A DNA stretch of 64,000 bases from Pectobacterium aquaticum (GTDB lineage Bacteria; Pseudomonadota; Gammaproteobacteria; Enterobacterales; Enterobacteriaceae): NCBI RefSeq assembly GCF_003382565.3, contig NZ_CP086253.1:1922001-1986000 (forward strand). The letters run 5' to 3'. The notes under the pieces are model-generated. The model was not told the DNA's origin and did no database searches. It saw only the letters and a program-made list of their open reading frames with translations. This document shows, piece by piece, positions 46,233 through 54,634 of this stretch. The translations under genes and the position numbers were made by a program. The stretch's first letter is position 1, and every line of letters begins with the position of its first letter.

Positions 46233-48848
46233 ATGAATCAACAGCCGCAAATAAAATATCGCCATGACTACCGTGCACCGGATTACACCATTACCGACAT
46301 TGCACTGGATTTCGATCTCCATGCTGAAAAAACTCACGTAAAAGCCGTTAGTCAGGTGGTGTTGCAGGGGGACGCTGGCGCGCCGTTGAAGCTGAATGGA
46401 GAAGGGCTGAAACTGATTAGCCTGAGTGTTGATGGCCAGCCGTGGACACATTACCAGCAGCAGGACGATGGCCTGATTCTGACGCAATTACCCGCGCGTT
46501 TCACGCTCAGCATCGAAACGGAAATCAATCCTGCCGCCAATAGCGCGCTGGAAGGGCTATACCTCTCTGGCGATGCGCTCTGTACACAGTGTGAGGCCGA
46601 AGGATTCCGCCACATTACCTATTATCTCGACCGACCAGATGTGCTGGCGAAATTCACGACGCGCATCACAGCCGATAAAGCTCGCTATCCTTATTTACTC
46701 TCGAACGGTAATCGTATCGCACAAGGAGAGCTGGAGGGCGGTCGCCACTGGATTGAATGGCAGGATCCGTTCCCTAAACCGGCTTATCTGTTCGCGCTGG
46801 TTGCCGGCGATTTTGATGTGCTTCAGGATCGCTTTACGACACGTTCTGGCCGCGATGTTGCGTTGGAGTTGTACGTTGACCGTGGCAACCTCGATCGTGC
46901 TGGCTGGGCGATGACCTCGCTGAAGAATTCGATGAAGTGGGACGAAGAGCGTTTCGGTCTGGAATACGATCTCGACATCTATATGATCGTCGCCGTTGAT
47001 TTCTTCAACATGGGGGCGATGGAAAACAAAGGGCTGAACGTATTCAACTCTAAATACGTGCTGGCCAAGGCAGAAACCGCGACGGATAAAGACTATCTGA
47101 ATATTGAAGCGGTGATCGGCCATGAATATTTCCACAACTGGACGGGCAACCGCGTCACCTGTCGCGACTGGTTCCAGCTTAGCCTGAAAGAAGGGCTGAC
47201 GGTGTTTCGCGATCAGGAGTTCAGCTCCGATCTGGGGTCGCGTCCGGTGAACCGTATTGATAACGTGCGTGTGATGCGCGGTGCCCAGTTTGCCGAAGAT
47301 GCCAGCCCGATGTCGCATCCTATTCGTCCCGATCAGGTGATCGAGATGAATAACTTCTACACGCTGACGGTCTATGAAAAGGGATCGGAAGTGATCCGCA
47401 TGATGCACACCTTATTAGGTGAGGAAAAATTCCAAGCCGGTATTCGTTTGTATTTTGAGCGTCACGACGGCAGCGCAGCGACCTGTGATGATTTCGTACT
47501 GGCGATGGAAGATGCCTCCGGTGTCGATCTCACACAGTTCCGCCGCTGGTATAGCCAGTCAGGCACGCCAGTGCTGACCGTACGTGATGATTACGATCCA
47601 CAGACGCAACAATATCTGCTGAGCGTGAGCCAAAAGACGCCGATCGGTGCCGACAAGCAGCCTAAGTTGCCGCTGCATATTCCGTTGGATATCGAACTGT
47701 ACGACCCACAAGGGCAGGTCATTCCGCTACAGAAAGACGGTCAACTGCTGGCGTCGGTGCTTAATGTGACCGAATCCGAACAGACGTTCATTTTCGATCA
47801 GGTGCCTTGCCGTCCGATTCCTTCTTTATTACGTGAGTTCTCCGCGCCGGTAAAACTGAACTATGCCTGGAGCGATGAACAGCTGACGTTCCTGATGCGC
47901 CACGCGAGCAATGCTTTTTCGCGTTGGGATGCGGCACAGAGCCTGCTGGCTAACTATATCCGTCTGAACGTTTCTCGCTATCAGCAGAAACAACCGCTTT
48001 CTGTACCGATGCATGTTGTCGATGCTTTCCGTGGCGTGTTGCTGGATGAGAAACTGGATCCGATGCTGGCTTCTCAGATTCTGACATTGCCGAGCGAAAA
48101 CGAGATTGCCGAGTTGTTTGACATCATCGATCCTACGGCTATCGCTGCCGTACGTGAAAGCATGACGCGTACGATGGCAAAAGAGATGGCGGATGAGTGG
48201 CTGGCGGTATACCACGCGAATCACGCGCCGCAATATCGTATCGAACATGCGGATATGGGCAAACGCGCGCTGCGCAACGTCTGCCTGCATTATCTGGCAT
48301 TCAGCGATGCGGATCAGGCGGATAAATTGGTGCAGGCGCAGTTCCGTCAAGCGGATAACATGACGGATTCTCTGGCGGCGCTGTCGGCGGCGGTCGAGGC
48401 TCAGTTGCCCGTTCGTGATGAGCTGCTGACGCAGTTTGATAACCGCTGGCATCAGGATGGCTTGGTCATGGATAAATGGTTTGTGCTGCAAGCGACCAGC
48501 CCGGCAGCCGATGTGCTGACACGCGTGCGTGAGCTGCTGCAACACCGTTCATTCAGCCTGAACAACCCTAATCGCCTGCGTTCACTGGTGGGGGCATTTG
48601 CCGCGTCAAACCCGTCGGCTTTCCATGCTGAAGACGGGAGCGGCTATCGTTTCCTGACGGAGATTCTGACCGATCTGAATACCCGCAATCCTCAGGTCGC
48701 GGCACGGGTGATCGAACCGTTGATCCGCCTGAAACGTTATGATGCTAAACGTCAGTCGCAAATGCGTCAGGCGCTGGAACAGTTGAAGACGTTGGAAAAT
48801 CTGTCTGGCGATCTGTTCGAGAAGATCAGCAAGGCACTGCAAGACTAA
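46233..48848 (+). CDS. pepN: Aminopeptidase N (PepN, M1 family)
   Basis: Cytoplasmic zinc aminopeptidase that recycles peptides. 871 aa, essentially the E. coli length from the ATG at 46233 (MNQQPQIKYRHDYRAPDY); the frame opens at a TTG at 46203 but the family start is clear. Substrate-binding GAMEN is in FFNMGAMENKGLNVFNS; the zinc site VIGHEYFHNW with the second glutamate in KEGLTVFRD is at about residues 295-325. The C-terminal helical domain is complete. Confidence 0.98.
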   Translation: MNQQPQIKYRHDYRAPDYTITDIALDFDLHAEKTHVKAVSQVVLQGDAGAPLKLNGEGLKLISLSVDGQPWTHYQQQDDGLILTQLPARFTLSIETEINPAANSALEGLYLSGDALCTQCEAEGFRHITYYLDRPDVLAKFTTRITADKARYPYLLSNGNRIAQGELEGGRHWIEWQDPFPKPAYLFALVAGDFDVLQDRFTTRSGRDVALELYVDRGNLDRAGWAMTSLKNSMKWDEERFGLEYDLDIYMIVAVDFFNMGAMENKGLNVFNSKYVLAKAETATDKDYLNIEAVIGHEYFHNWTGNRVTCRDWFQLSLKEGLTVFRDQEFSSDLGSRPVNRIDNVRVMRGAQFAEDASPMSHPIRPDQVIEMNNFYTLTVYEKGSEVIRMMHTLLGEEKFQAGIRLYFERHDGSAATCDDFVLAMEDASGVDLTQFRRWYSQSGTPVLTVRDDYDPQTQQYLLSVSQKTPIGADKQPKLPLHIPLDIELYDPQGQVIPLQKDGQLLASVLNVTESEQTFIFDQVPCRPIPSLLREFSAPVKLNYAWSDEQLTFLMRHASNAFSRWDAAQSLLANYIRLNVSRYQQKQPLSVPMHVVDAFRGVLLDEKLDPMLASQILTLPSENEIAELFDIIDPTAIAAVRESMTRTMAKEMADEWLAVYHANHAPQYRIEHADMGKRALRNVCLHYLAFSDADQADKLVQAQFRQADNMTDSLAALSAAVEAQLPVRDELLTQFDNRWHQDGLVMDKWFVLQATSPAADVLTRVRELLQHRSFSLNNPNRLRSLVGAFAASNPSAFHAEDGSGYRFLTEILTDLNTRNPQVAARVIEPLIRLKRYDAKRQSQMRQALEQLKTLENLSGDLFEKISKALQD

Positions 48849-48868
48849 TCCTGCCACAGTGATTCTTC

Positions 48869-48900
48869 TGTCACACGCGGTAGCTTGCCGCGTGTGACAT
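48869..48900 (+). terminator. Hairpin after pepN
   Basis: TGTCACACGCGG pairs with CCGCGTGTGACA around a short loop, followed by TTCTCC. Probably a terminator with a weak U-tract. Confidence 0.6.
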
Positions 48901-49023
48901 TCTCCCTCGCGCTAATTTCTTACTTCCGCAAACGTTTTACTTTCCGCAGAGATGGCACTACCATCACCGACCGTGAATTCATAATCTTAGATTGTGACGA
49001 TTATTTTTTGCGGAATGATAACG

Positions 49024-49199
49024 GTGGTAGGGGATAGAAGAGTAAAGCGTCCGCGCCAGGGACAAAAGCGTCAGGAACGCTTTTGAACGTCGCTAGCGAC
49101 GGCCCTGAAAGGGTGAATCTCAGGGATGAGATTCATATCTGCGCGGCTCGAGCTTACAGGGATGTACTTGCAGCGTCTTTACGATCTATCCCTTACCAC
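49024..49199. repeat. 176-bp palindromic repeat element between pepN and pyrD
   Basis: Bounded by GTGGTAGGGGATAG and its inverted copy CTATCCCTTACCAC (one mismatch), with an inner pair GTAAAG/CTTTAC. Inside it is a run of hairpins (module B) followed by GAGCTTACAGGGATGTACTTG, which loosely recalls the ERIC core. It occupies the 444-bp gap in which E. coli has ssuEADCB. No coding frame or transposase is present. Confidence 0.7.
49058..49136. repeat. Structured module B, related to the ERIC insert at 27121
   Basis: Starts AGGGACAAAAGCGTCAGGAA. Stems: AAAAGCG with CGCTTTT, CGTCGC with GCGACG, CCCT with AGGG, and GAATCTC with GAGATTC around AGGGAT. Loop sequences TCRGGAA and AGGRAT and the spacing match module A, but the stems differ and are compensated. 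Confidence 0.75.
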
Positions 49200-49292
49200 A
49201 GCGTGACTGACGTTATTATCAAGCGCTAATCCACTATTGCTTACTTCCAGCGTAGGCAAGATACCTTTGCGATAGGGATCTCAGGAGACAAT

Positions 49293-50303
49293 ATGTTCTA
49301 TCCCGTTATCAAAAAAGCCCTGTTTCAGCTCGATCCAGAGCGTGCACATGAGCTGACCTTCCAACAATTACGCCGTATTACCAACACGCCTTTTGAATTT
49401 CTCGTCCGCCAATCTGTTCCTACTAAACCGGTTACCTGCATGGGGTTATCTTTTAAAAACCCACTTGGTCTAGCGGCGGGATTAGATAAAGACGGCGAAT
49501 GTATCGATGCGTTAGGCGCAATGGGATTTGGTTTTATTGAAGTGGGGACGGTAACGCCGCGTCCACAATCCGGTAATGATAAACCGAGATTATTCCGTGT
49601 AGTGGAAGCGGAAGGATTGATCAACCGGATGGGTTTCAATAATAAAGGCGTGGATTATCTGGTCGAGAATGTAAAGAAAACACGCTTTGGCGGCGTATTA
49701 GGGATCAACATCGGCAAGAATAAAGATACGCCGGTTGAGCAAGGTAAAGACGATTATTTGATCTGCATTGATAAGGTTTATCCTCATGCAGGCTATATCG
49801 CTATCAACATTTCGTCACCCAATACGCCGGGATTACGCAGCCTGCAATATGGTGAAGCGCTGGACGATCTTTTGCTGGCGATAAAGAACAAGCAGACGGA
49901 ATTAAAAGATAAGCATCAGAAATATGTTCCCGTGGCGGTGAAGATCGCGCCGGATCTTTCTGAAGAAGAATTGATCCAAATTGCCGACAGTTTGGTTCGC
50001 CATAACATCGACGGGGTGATTGCCACCAATACGACGCTCGACAGAAAACTGATTCAGGGATTAAACCACTGCGGGCAAACCGGAGGATTAAGTGGGCGTC
50101 CTTTGCAGACAAGCAGCACGGAAATTATCCGCCGTTTGTCACAGGAATTAGCAGGGCGTTTACCAATTATTGGCGTTGGCGGAATTGATTCTTTGGTTGC
50201 CGCACGCGAAAAAATGGCGGCTGGTGCGTCGCTGGTACAGATATATTCAGGCTTTATTTTCCACGGTCCTCGCTTGATTAAAGATATCGTTACACATATT
50301 TAA
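49293..50303 (+). CDS. pyrD: Dihydroorotate dehydrogenase (quinone) PyrD, class 2
   Basis: Membrane-associated FMN enzyme oxidising dihydroorotate to orotate with quinone as acceptor. 336 aa. The N-terminal amphipathic region (MFYPVIKKALFQLDPERAHE) binds the membrane; FMN and substrate sites include GLAAGLDKDGE, NRMGFNNKG and the catalytic-serine motif NISSPNTPGLR about residues 172-182. Preceded by CAGGAGAC. Confidence 0.98.
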   Translation: MFYPVIKKALFQLDPERAHELTFQQLRRITNTPFEFLVRQSVPTKPVTCMGLSFKNPLGLAAGLDKDGECIDALGAMGFGFIEVGTVTPRPQSGNDKPRLFRVVEAEGLINRMGFNNKGVDYLVENVKKTRFGGVLGINIGKNKDTPVEQGKDDYLICIDKVYPHAGYIAINISSPNTPGLRSLQYGEALDDLLLAIKNKQTELKDKHQKYVPVAVKIAPDLSEEELIQIADSLVRHNIDGVIATNTTLDRKLIQGLNHCGQTGGLSGRPLQTSSTEIIRRLSQELAGRLPIIGVGGIDSLVAAREKMAAGASLVQIYSGFIFHGPRLIKDIVTHI

Positions 50304-50323
50304 TCCGAAATGCCTTTCATTTT

Positions 50324-50353
50324 TAGCTGGGGGTTTATTTATCCCCCCAGCTA
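50324..50353 (+). terminator. Hairpin after pyrD
   Basis: TAGCTGGGGG pairs with CCCCCAGCTA around a T-rich loop. It is followed by AT-rich DNA but no clean T-run. Confidence 0.55.
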
Positions 50354-50504
50354 GTCTATATTTTATCCGTTTGCGTAAATAATCTATCAACCGATGTCTG
50401 ATCGTCTTACCGCAACGTTTATGACGATGAACGATTATTGCAATGTGAGAAAACACAATCAGCCATTTCTGATATTTCTACTGTGAAGGCGAAGGGTAAA
50501 TAAT

Positions 50505-51092
50505 ATGAAGTTAAAACCTGACGATAACTGGCGCTGGTATTTTGATACCGAACACGATCGCCTGATGTTGGATTTGGCTAACGGCATGTTATTTCGTTCT
50601 CGTTTTCCGTCTAAAATGCTAACCTCGGATGCATTCAATGAATGTGCATTCTGTGTTGACGATGCCGCGTTATTTTTTACCTATAACGATAAATGTCAGA
50701 AAGCGGCACTGCATCGAGACCTCCAAGGCGAATTAGTTTTGAATGCGTTGGTCGCAAGCCGGTTCCTAAAACCGCTTATGCCAAAAAGCTGGCACTTCAT
50801 CCAACAGCCGGATGCCGTAACGTATTCGCCGCAGGCGGGGGATGTTGTACAGGTACAGCTCACGGAAACCCATGAAACGGCCTGTTTTCTGGTGGCGGAA
50901 GCAGGGGATAAAGCCTGCCTTTGCTTGCTGGCGCAAGAACAGCTGTCATTAAATGGAAAAAACATGGGGCTGGGCGATGCCATAAAAATCATGCACGACA
51001 GACTCATGCCTGCCGTCGTGCAGAATAGGGCTGAGTGGGAAACCTCGTTGGGCGAAGGCACGTCAGCATTTGAATATGCCAAGGTGGTCTAA
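50505..51092 (+). CDS. zapC: Cell division protein ZapC
   Basis: FtsZ-associated protein that promotes Z-ring stability by bundling FtsZ protofilaments. 195 aa. The N-terminus LKPDDNWRWYFDTEHDRLMLDLANGMLFRSRF and CVDDAALFFTYNDKC are nearly identical to E. coli ZapC (YcbW); the C-terminal third diverges and is a little longer. Position between pyrD and ycbX is as in E. coli. Confidence 0.95.
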   Translation: MKLKPDDNWRWYFDTEHDRLMLDLANGMLFRSRFPSKMLTSDAFNECAFCVDDAALFFTYNDKCQKAALHRDLQGELVLNALVASRFLKPLMPKSWHFIQQPDAVTYSPQAGDVVQVQLTETHETACFLVAEAGDKACLCLLAQEQLSLNGKNMGLGDAIKIMHDRLMPAVVQNRAEWETSLGEGTSAFEYAKVV

Positions 51093-51101
51093 ACCCTCGG
51101 C

Positions 51102-51137
51102 TATACTCGTAAGACTTCAAACTGCATGTACGCTGGC
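51102..51137. repeat. ERIC 5' end fragment after zapC
   Basis: TATACTCGTAAGACTTCAAA followed by CTGCATGTACGCTGG is a diverged ERIC tip (compare the start of the copy at 52351). The remainder is missing, and it ends close to the 3' end of the convergent ycbX. Confidence 0.6.
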
Positions 51138-51164
51138 TTTTCTTCGACTATTGCAGATGCTTTT

Positions 51165-52268
51165 TTATTGCAGATGAACGTCACTCTGCGGGATGCAGCT
51201 ACAGGTAAGAATCTCGCCGTTTTCTCTAATGGCACTTTGCTTCAGTGCGGAAACCTCTCCGCTGACTAACGTCAACTTACAGCACCCGCACAATCCTGCC
51301 CGACAAGAATAGGGGATTCGAATACCCTGTTGCTCCAACTGTTCCAGTAAAATCTGCTGATTGTTCCCTTGTAATGATTGTCCCTGATAGTGGATGGTGA
51401 CGGCCTGTTCGCTTTTTTCGGGAACGACAAGGCTTTCGACCGCCTGACCAGAACCATAAGGTCGCGGCGGCTTGGTCGCTAAGACTTCTAGCGTATCACC
51501 CACGCGAATGATGCCCGTATTTCTGGCGATCAGGTTTTGCCCGAAATCCACGTCGCCGTTCTCGGCAGTACGGAAAGATTGCAGCGTTGCCAGCGGTTCT
51601 CCTGACGGATGCTTACGGCCACGTTCGATGCTAACGGTGGTGAAAATGCAGCGGCTACAGGGTTTGACGACGTCAAAAATAACTTCGCCAATCCGAATGG
51701 TCTTCCAACTGTCTTCGGCAAAGGCTTCCGCGCCCGTCACGACCAAATTGGGGCGAAACTGTTCGATTTTAATGCCAGCGGAACAGCGCTGGCGTAGCGC
51801 CTGAAATGAGGCATCATTAATTAACAGAAACGGATATCCGTCGGCAAACGCCAGAGGAACGTCAGGATGATGCTTCACTCGCCGCGATGGCGCATTGCCC
51901 GCCCAGCGAAGCTGGACGGTACGCTGAAAATAGTGGCTTAACCAGACATTGATAGCATCGGGGGCGACGAGCGCCGTAAAGTGCGTTCCCCAGACTTCTG
52001 TCGGCTGAGGTGCTTCGGTGAAGTCGGCAAAACGTATCGTGGCCGTTTGACCATCCGGCGCGGCAATAAACAGTCCATCGGGTAACAAGGCGGGGGTAAA
52101 TAACACCATTTGCGGATACTGGCGGGCAGTAATAAAAGTGCCATCCGATTCGGTAATCATGAAGGCACGATCGTTCGCCAAACCGCTGACAGACGCCATT
52201 GCGTGGGACAGCTGTAGCCCCCGCATCGATTTTACCGGATGAATATAAAGCCGCGTTACGCCAATCAC
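51165..52268 (-). CDS. ycbX: YcbX: MOSC-domain protein with a C-terminal 2Fe-2S domain
   Basis: Molybdenum-cofactor protein that in E. coli detoxifies N-hydroxylated base analogues such as 6-hydroxylaminopurine. 367 aa. Beta-barrel domain and MOSC domain (FRPNLVVTGAEAF, the conserved cysteine in VVKPCSRCIF), then a plant-type ferredoxin domain with SCRAGLCGCCKLTL and a later CSCIP providing cluster cysteines. The GTG at 52268 follows AAGGAACAGG and gives the E. coli-like N-terminus; the longer frame would begin at a TTG at 52286 with no site. Confidence 0.94.
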   Translation of the reverse strand: MIGVTRLYIHPVKSMRGLQLSHAMASVSGLANDRAFMITESDGTFITARQYPQMVLFTPALLPDGLFIAAPDGQTATIRFADFTEAPQPTEVWGTHFTALVAPDAINVWLSHYFQRTVQLRWAGNAPSRRVKHHPDVPLAFADGYPFLLINDASFQALRQRCSAGIKIEQFRPNLVVTGAEAFAEDSWKTIRIGEVIFDVVKPCSRCIFTTVSIERGRKHPSGEPLATLQSFRTAENGDVDFGQNLIARNTGIIRVGDTLEVLATKPPRPYGSGQAVESLVVPEKSEQAVTIHYQGQSLQGNNQQILLEQLEQQGIRIPYSCRAGLCGCCKLTLVSGEVSALKQSAIRENGEILTCSCIPQSDVHLQ

Positions 52269-52350
52269 TGACCTGTTCCTTGCCAAAGTAAAACGGCAAC
52301 TTTATGACAAGCGTCTGGGATTAGCTATAATGCGCCTCAATTTCTTTTTC

Positions 52351-52477
52351 TATACCCGTCATACTTCAAGCTGCTTGTGCGTTGACCGCCCTTACTCACC
52401 CCAGTCACTTACTTATGTAAGCTCCTGGGGATTCATGCGGTTGTCGCCTTCACGCAACGTGAATTATTTAGGGTATA
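52351..52477. repeat. ERIC element, full length (127 bp), between ycbX and rlmL
   Basis: The best copy in the window: TATACCCGTCATACTTCAAG at the left, core CACCCCAGTCACTTACTT and ATGTAAGCTCCTGGGGATTC, and AATTATTTAGGGTATA at the right. It lies in the divergent gap and may contribute to or modulate the rlmL promoter; its right tip ends about 36 bp before the rlmL start. Confidence 0.95.
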
Positions 52478-52513
52478 GTTCGTTTTTTTACATTTTTTGG
52501 TGATAGTGACGAC

Positions 52514-54631
52514 ATGAATGCTTTGTTTGCCAGTACGGCGCGGGGATTGGAAGAGTTATTAAAAAGCGAACTCGAATCATTGGGTGCGCAGTCCTGTGCG
52601 GTTGTGCAGGGCGGTGTCCATTTTGAGGGTGACAATCGCCTGCTGTACCAGAGCCTGCTGTGGAGCCGTCTGGCATCGCGCATTCTGCTGCCGCTGAATG
52701 AATTCAAGGTGCACAGCGATCTGGATTTGTATCTGGGCGTGCAGGCGATTGACTGGTCAACGATCTTCAGCATCGATAAAACCTTTGCCGTGCATTTTAC
52801 CGGTACCAATGAAGATATCCGCAACAGCCAGTACGGTGCGTTAAAAGTCAAAGATGCGATTGTGGATAGCTTCACACGCAAAACCGGGCAGCGCCCAGAC
52901 GTAGCGAAACAGCAGCCGGATATTCGCGTTAACGTCTTTTTACAGCGTGATATGGCCAGCGTGTCGCTGGATTTAAGCGGCGATGGTTTACATCAGCGTG
53001 GCTACCGCGATCTGGCCGGACTGGCGCCGCTAAAAGAGAATCTGGCGGCGGCGATTGTGTTGCGTTCCGGCTGGCAGAGCGGCACGCCGCTGGTCGATCC
53101 GATGTGTGGTTCCGGTACCTTGCTGATCGAAGCGGCGATGATCGCGTCCGATCGCGCGCCCGGCTTGCATCGTACGCACTGGGGATTTAACGCCTGGTTA
53201 AAGCACGATGCCGAACTATGGCGCGAAGTGACCGCAGAAGCTCAGGTGCGTGCTCGTCAGGGTTTGCAGGCGACAACGTCGCGCTTCTTCGGATCGGATA
53301 ACGACCGTCGAGTTATTGAGATCGCCAAAGCTAATGCGCGTCGTGCAGGCGTTGCCGAACTGATTTCTTTCGACGTGAGGGATGCCGCACAGCTAAAAAA
53401 TCCACTGCCGGAAGGCCCGAAAGGTACGGTTGTCAGCAACCCGCCTTACGGTGAGCGTCTGGAAAGTGAGCCCGCGTTGATCGCCCTGCATAATATGCTG
53501 GGCCGTAAGATGAAAAGCGACTTTGGTGGCTGGCAACTCTCGCTGTTCAGCGCATCGCCAGAACTGCTGAGCTGTCTGCAACTGCGTGCTGAGCGCCAAT
53601 TCAAGGCGAAAAACGGCCCGCTGGACTGCGTACAGAAAAATTATCAACTGGCGGATACACCGAGTGGATCTGCGGGGCAAATCGCAGAAGACTTTGCCAA
53701 CCGTCTACGCAAGAACCTGCGCAAGCTGGAAAAATGGGCGAAGCAGCAGGGGGTTGAGTGCTATCGCCTCTACGATGCCGATCTGCCTGAATATAATGTG
53801 GCGGTTGACCGCTACGGCAGTTGGGTCGTCGTACAAGAGTATGCGCCGCCGAAAACTATTGATGCGCAAAAGGCTCGTCAGCGCCTGTTTGATGTGATCA
53901 ACGCGACGCTGAGCGTGCTGGAATTACCGTCGAACCGTTTGGTGCTGAAAACGCGTGAACGTCAGAAAGGTAAAAACCAGTACGAGAAACTGGCGCAGAA
54001 AGGTGACTTCCTGTTGATGGAAGAGTTTGGCGCCAAGCTGTGGGTCAACCTGACCGACTACCTCGATACTGGCCTATTCCTCGACCACCGTATCGCCCGC
54101 AAAATGCTGGGTGAGATGAGCCGTGGCAAAGATTTTCTTAACCTGTTTGCCTACACCGGCACGGCGAGTGTGCATGCCGGACTGGGCGGCGCGCGTTCAA
54201 CGACTACCGTCGATATGTCACGTACCTATCTGGAATGGGCCGAGAAAAACCTGCGGGTGAATGGCCTGACTGGGCGTCAGCATCGTCTGATCCAGGCAGA
54301 TTGCCTGTCATGGTTACATAACGGCCATGAGCAGTTTGATGTGATCTTCATTGACCCGCCGACCTTCTCTAACTCAAAACGTATGGAAGAGTCGTTTGAT
54401 GTCCAGCGCGATCATCTGGCGCTGATGAAAGATCTCAAACGCCTGTTACGCCGTGGCGGCACCATCATGTTCTCGAACAATAAACGCGGCTTCCAGATGG
54501 ATACCGTTGGTCTGACTGCGCTGGGGCTGAACGCCAAAGAAATTACCGCACAGACTCAATCGCAGGATTTTGCTCGTAATCGTCAAATTCATAACTGCTG
54601 GCTGCTGACGCATGCCGGTGAGGAAAAGTAA
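52514..54631 (+). CDS. rlmL: 23S rRNA methyltransferase RlmL (RlmKL: m2G2445 and m7G2069)
   Basis: Bifunctional enzyme methylating 23S rRNA at G2445 (N2) and G2069 (N7). 705 aa. N-terminal THUMP region followed by the RlmL domain with DPMCGSGTLLIEAAMIA and NPPYGERL; the C-terminal RlmK domain has FLNLFAYTGTASVHAGLGGA and DPPTFSNSKRM. Fused as in E. coli. It is 3 bp from uup. Confidence 0.97.
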   Translation: MNALFASTARGLEELLKSELESLGAQSCAVVQGGVHFEGDNRLLYQSLLWSRLASRILLPLNEFKVHSDLDLYLGVQAIDWSTIFSIDKTFAVHFTGTNEDIRNSQYGALKVKDAIVDSFTRKTGQRPDVAKQQPDIRVNVFLQRDMASVSLDLSGDGLHQRGYRDLAGLAPLKENLAAAIVLRSGWQSGTPLVDPMCGSGTLLIEAAMIASDRAPGLHRTHWGFNAWLKHDAELWREVTAEAQVRARQGLQATTSRFFGSDNDRRVIEIAKANARRAGVAELISFDVRDAAQLKNPLPEGPKGTVVSNPPYGERLESEPALIALHNMLGRKMKSDFGGWQLSLFSASPELLSCLQLRAERQFKAKNGPLDCVQKNYQLADTPSGSAGQIAEDFANRLRKNLRKLEKWAKQQGVECYRLYDADLPEYNVAVDRYGSWVVVQEYAPPKTIDAQKARQRLFDVINATLSVLELPSNRLVLKTRERQKGKNQYEKLAQKGDFLLMEEFGAKLWVNLTDYLDTGLFLDHRIARKMLGEMSRGKDFLNLFAYTGTASVHAGLGGARSTTTVDMSRTYLEWAEKNLRVNGLTGRQHRLIQADCLSWLHNGHEQFDVIFIDPPTFSNSKRMEESFDVQRDHLALMKDLKRLLRRGGTIMFSNNKRGFQMDTVGLTALGLNAKEITAQTQSQDFARNRQIHNCWLLTHAGEEK

Positions 54632-54634
54632 CCG

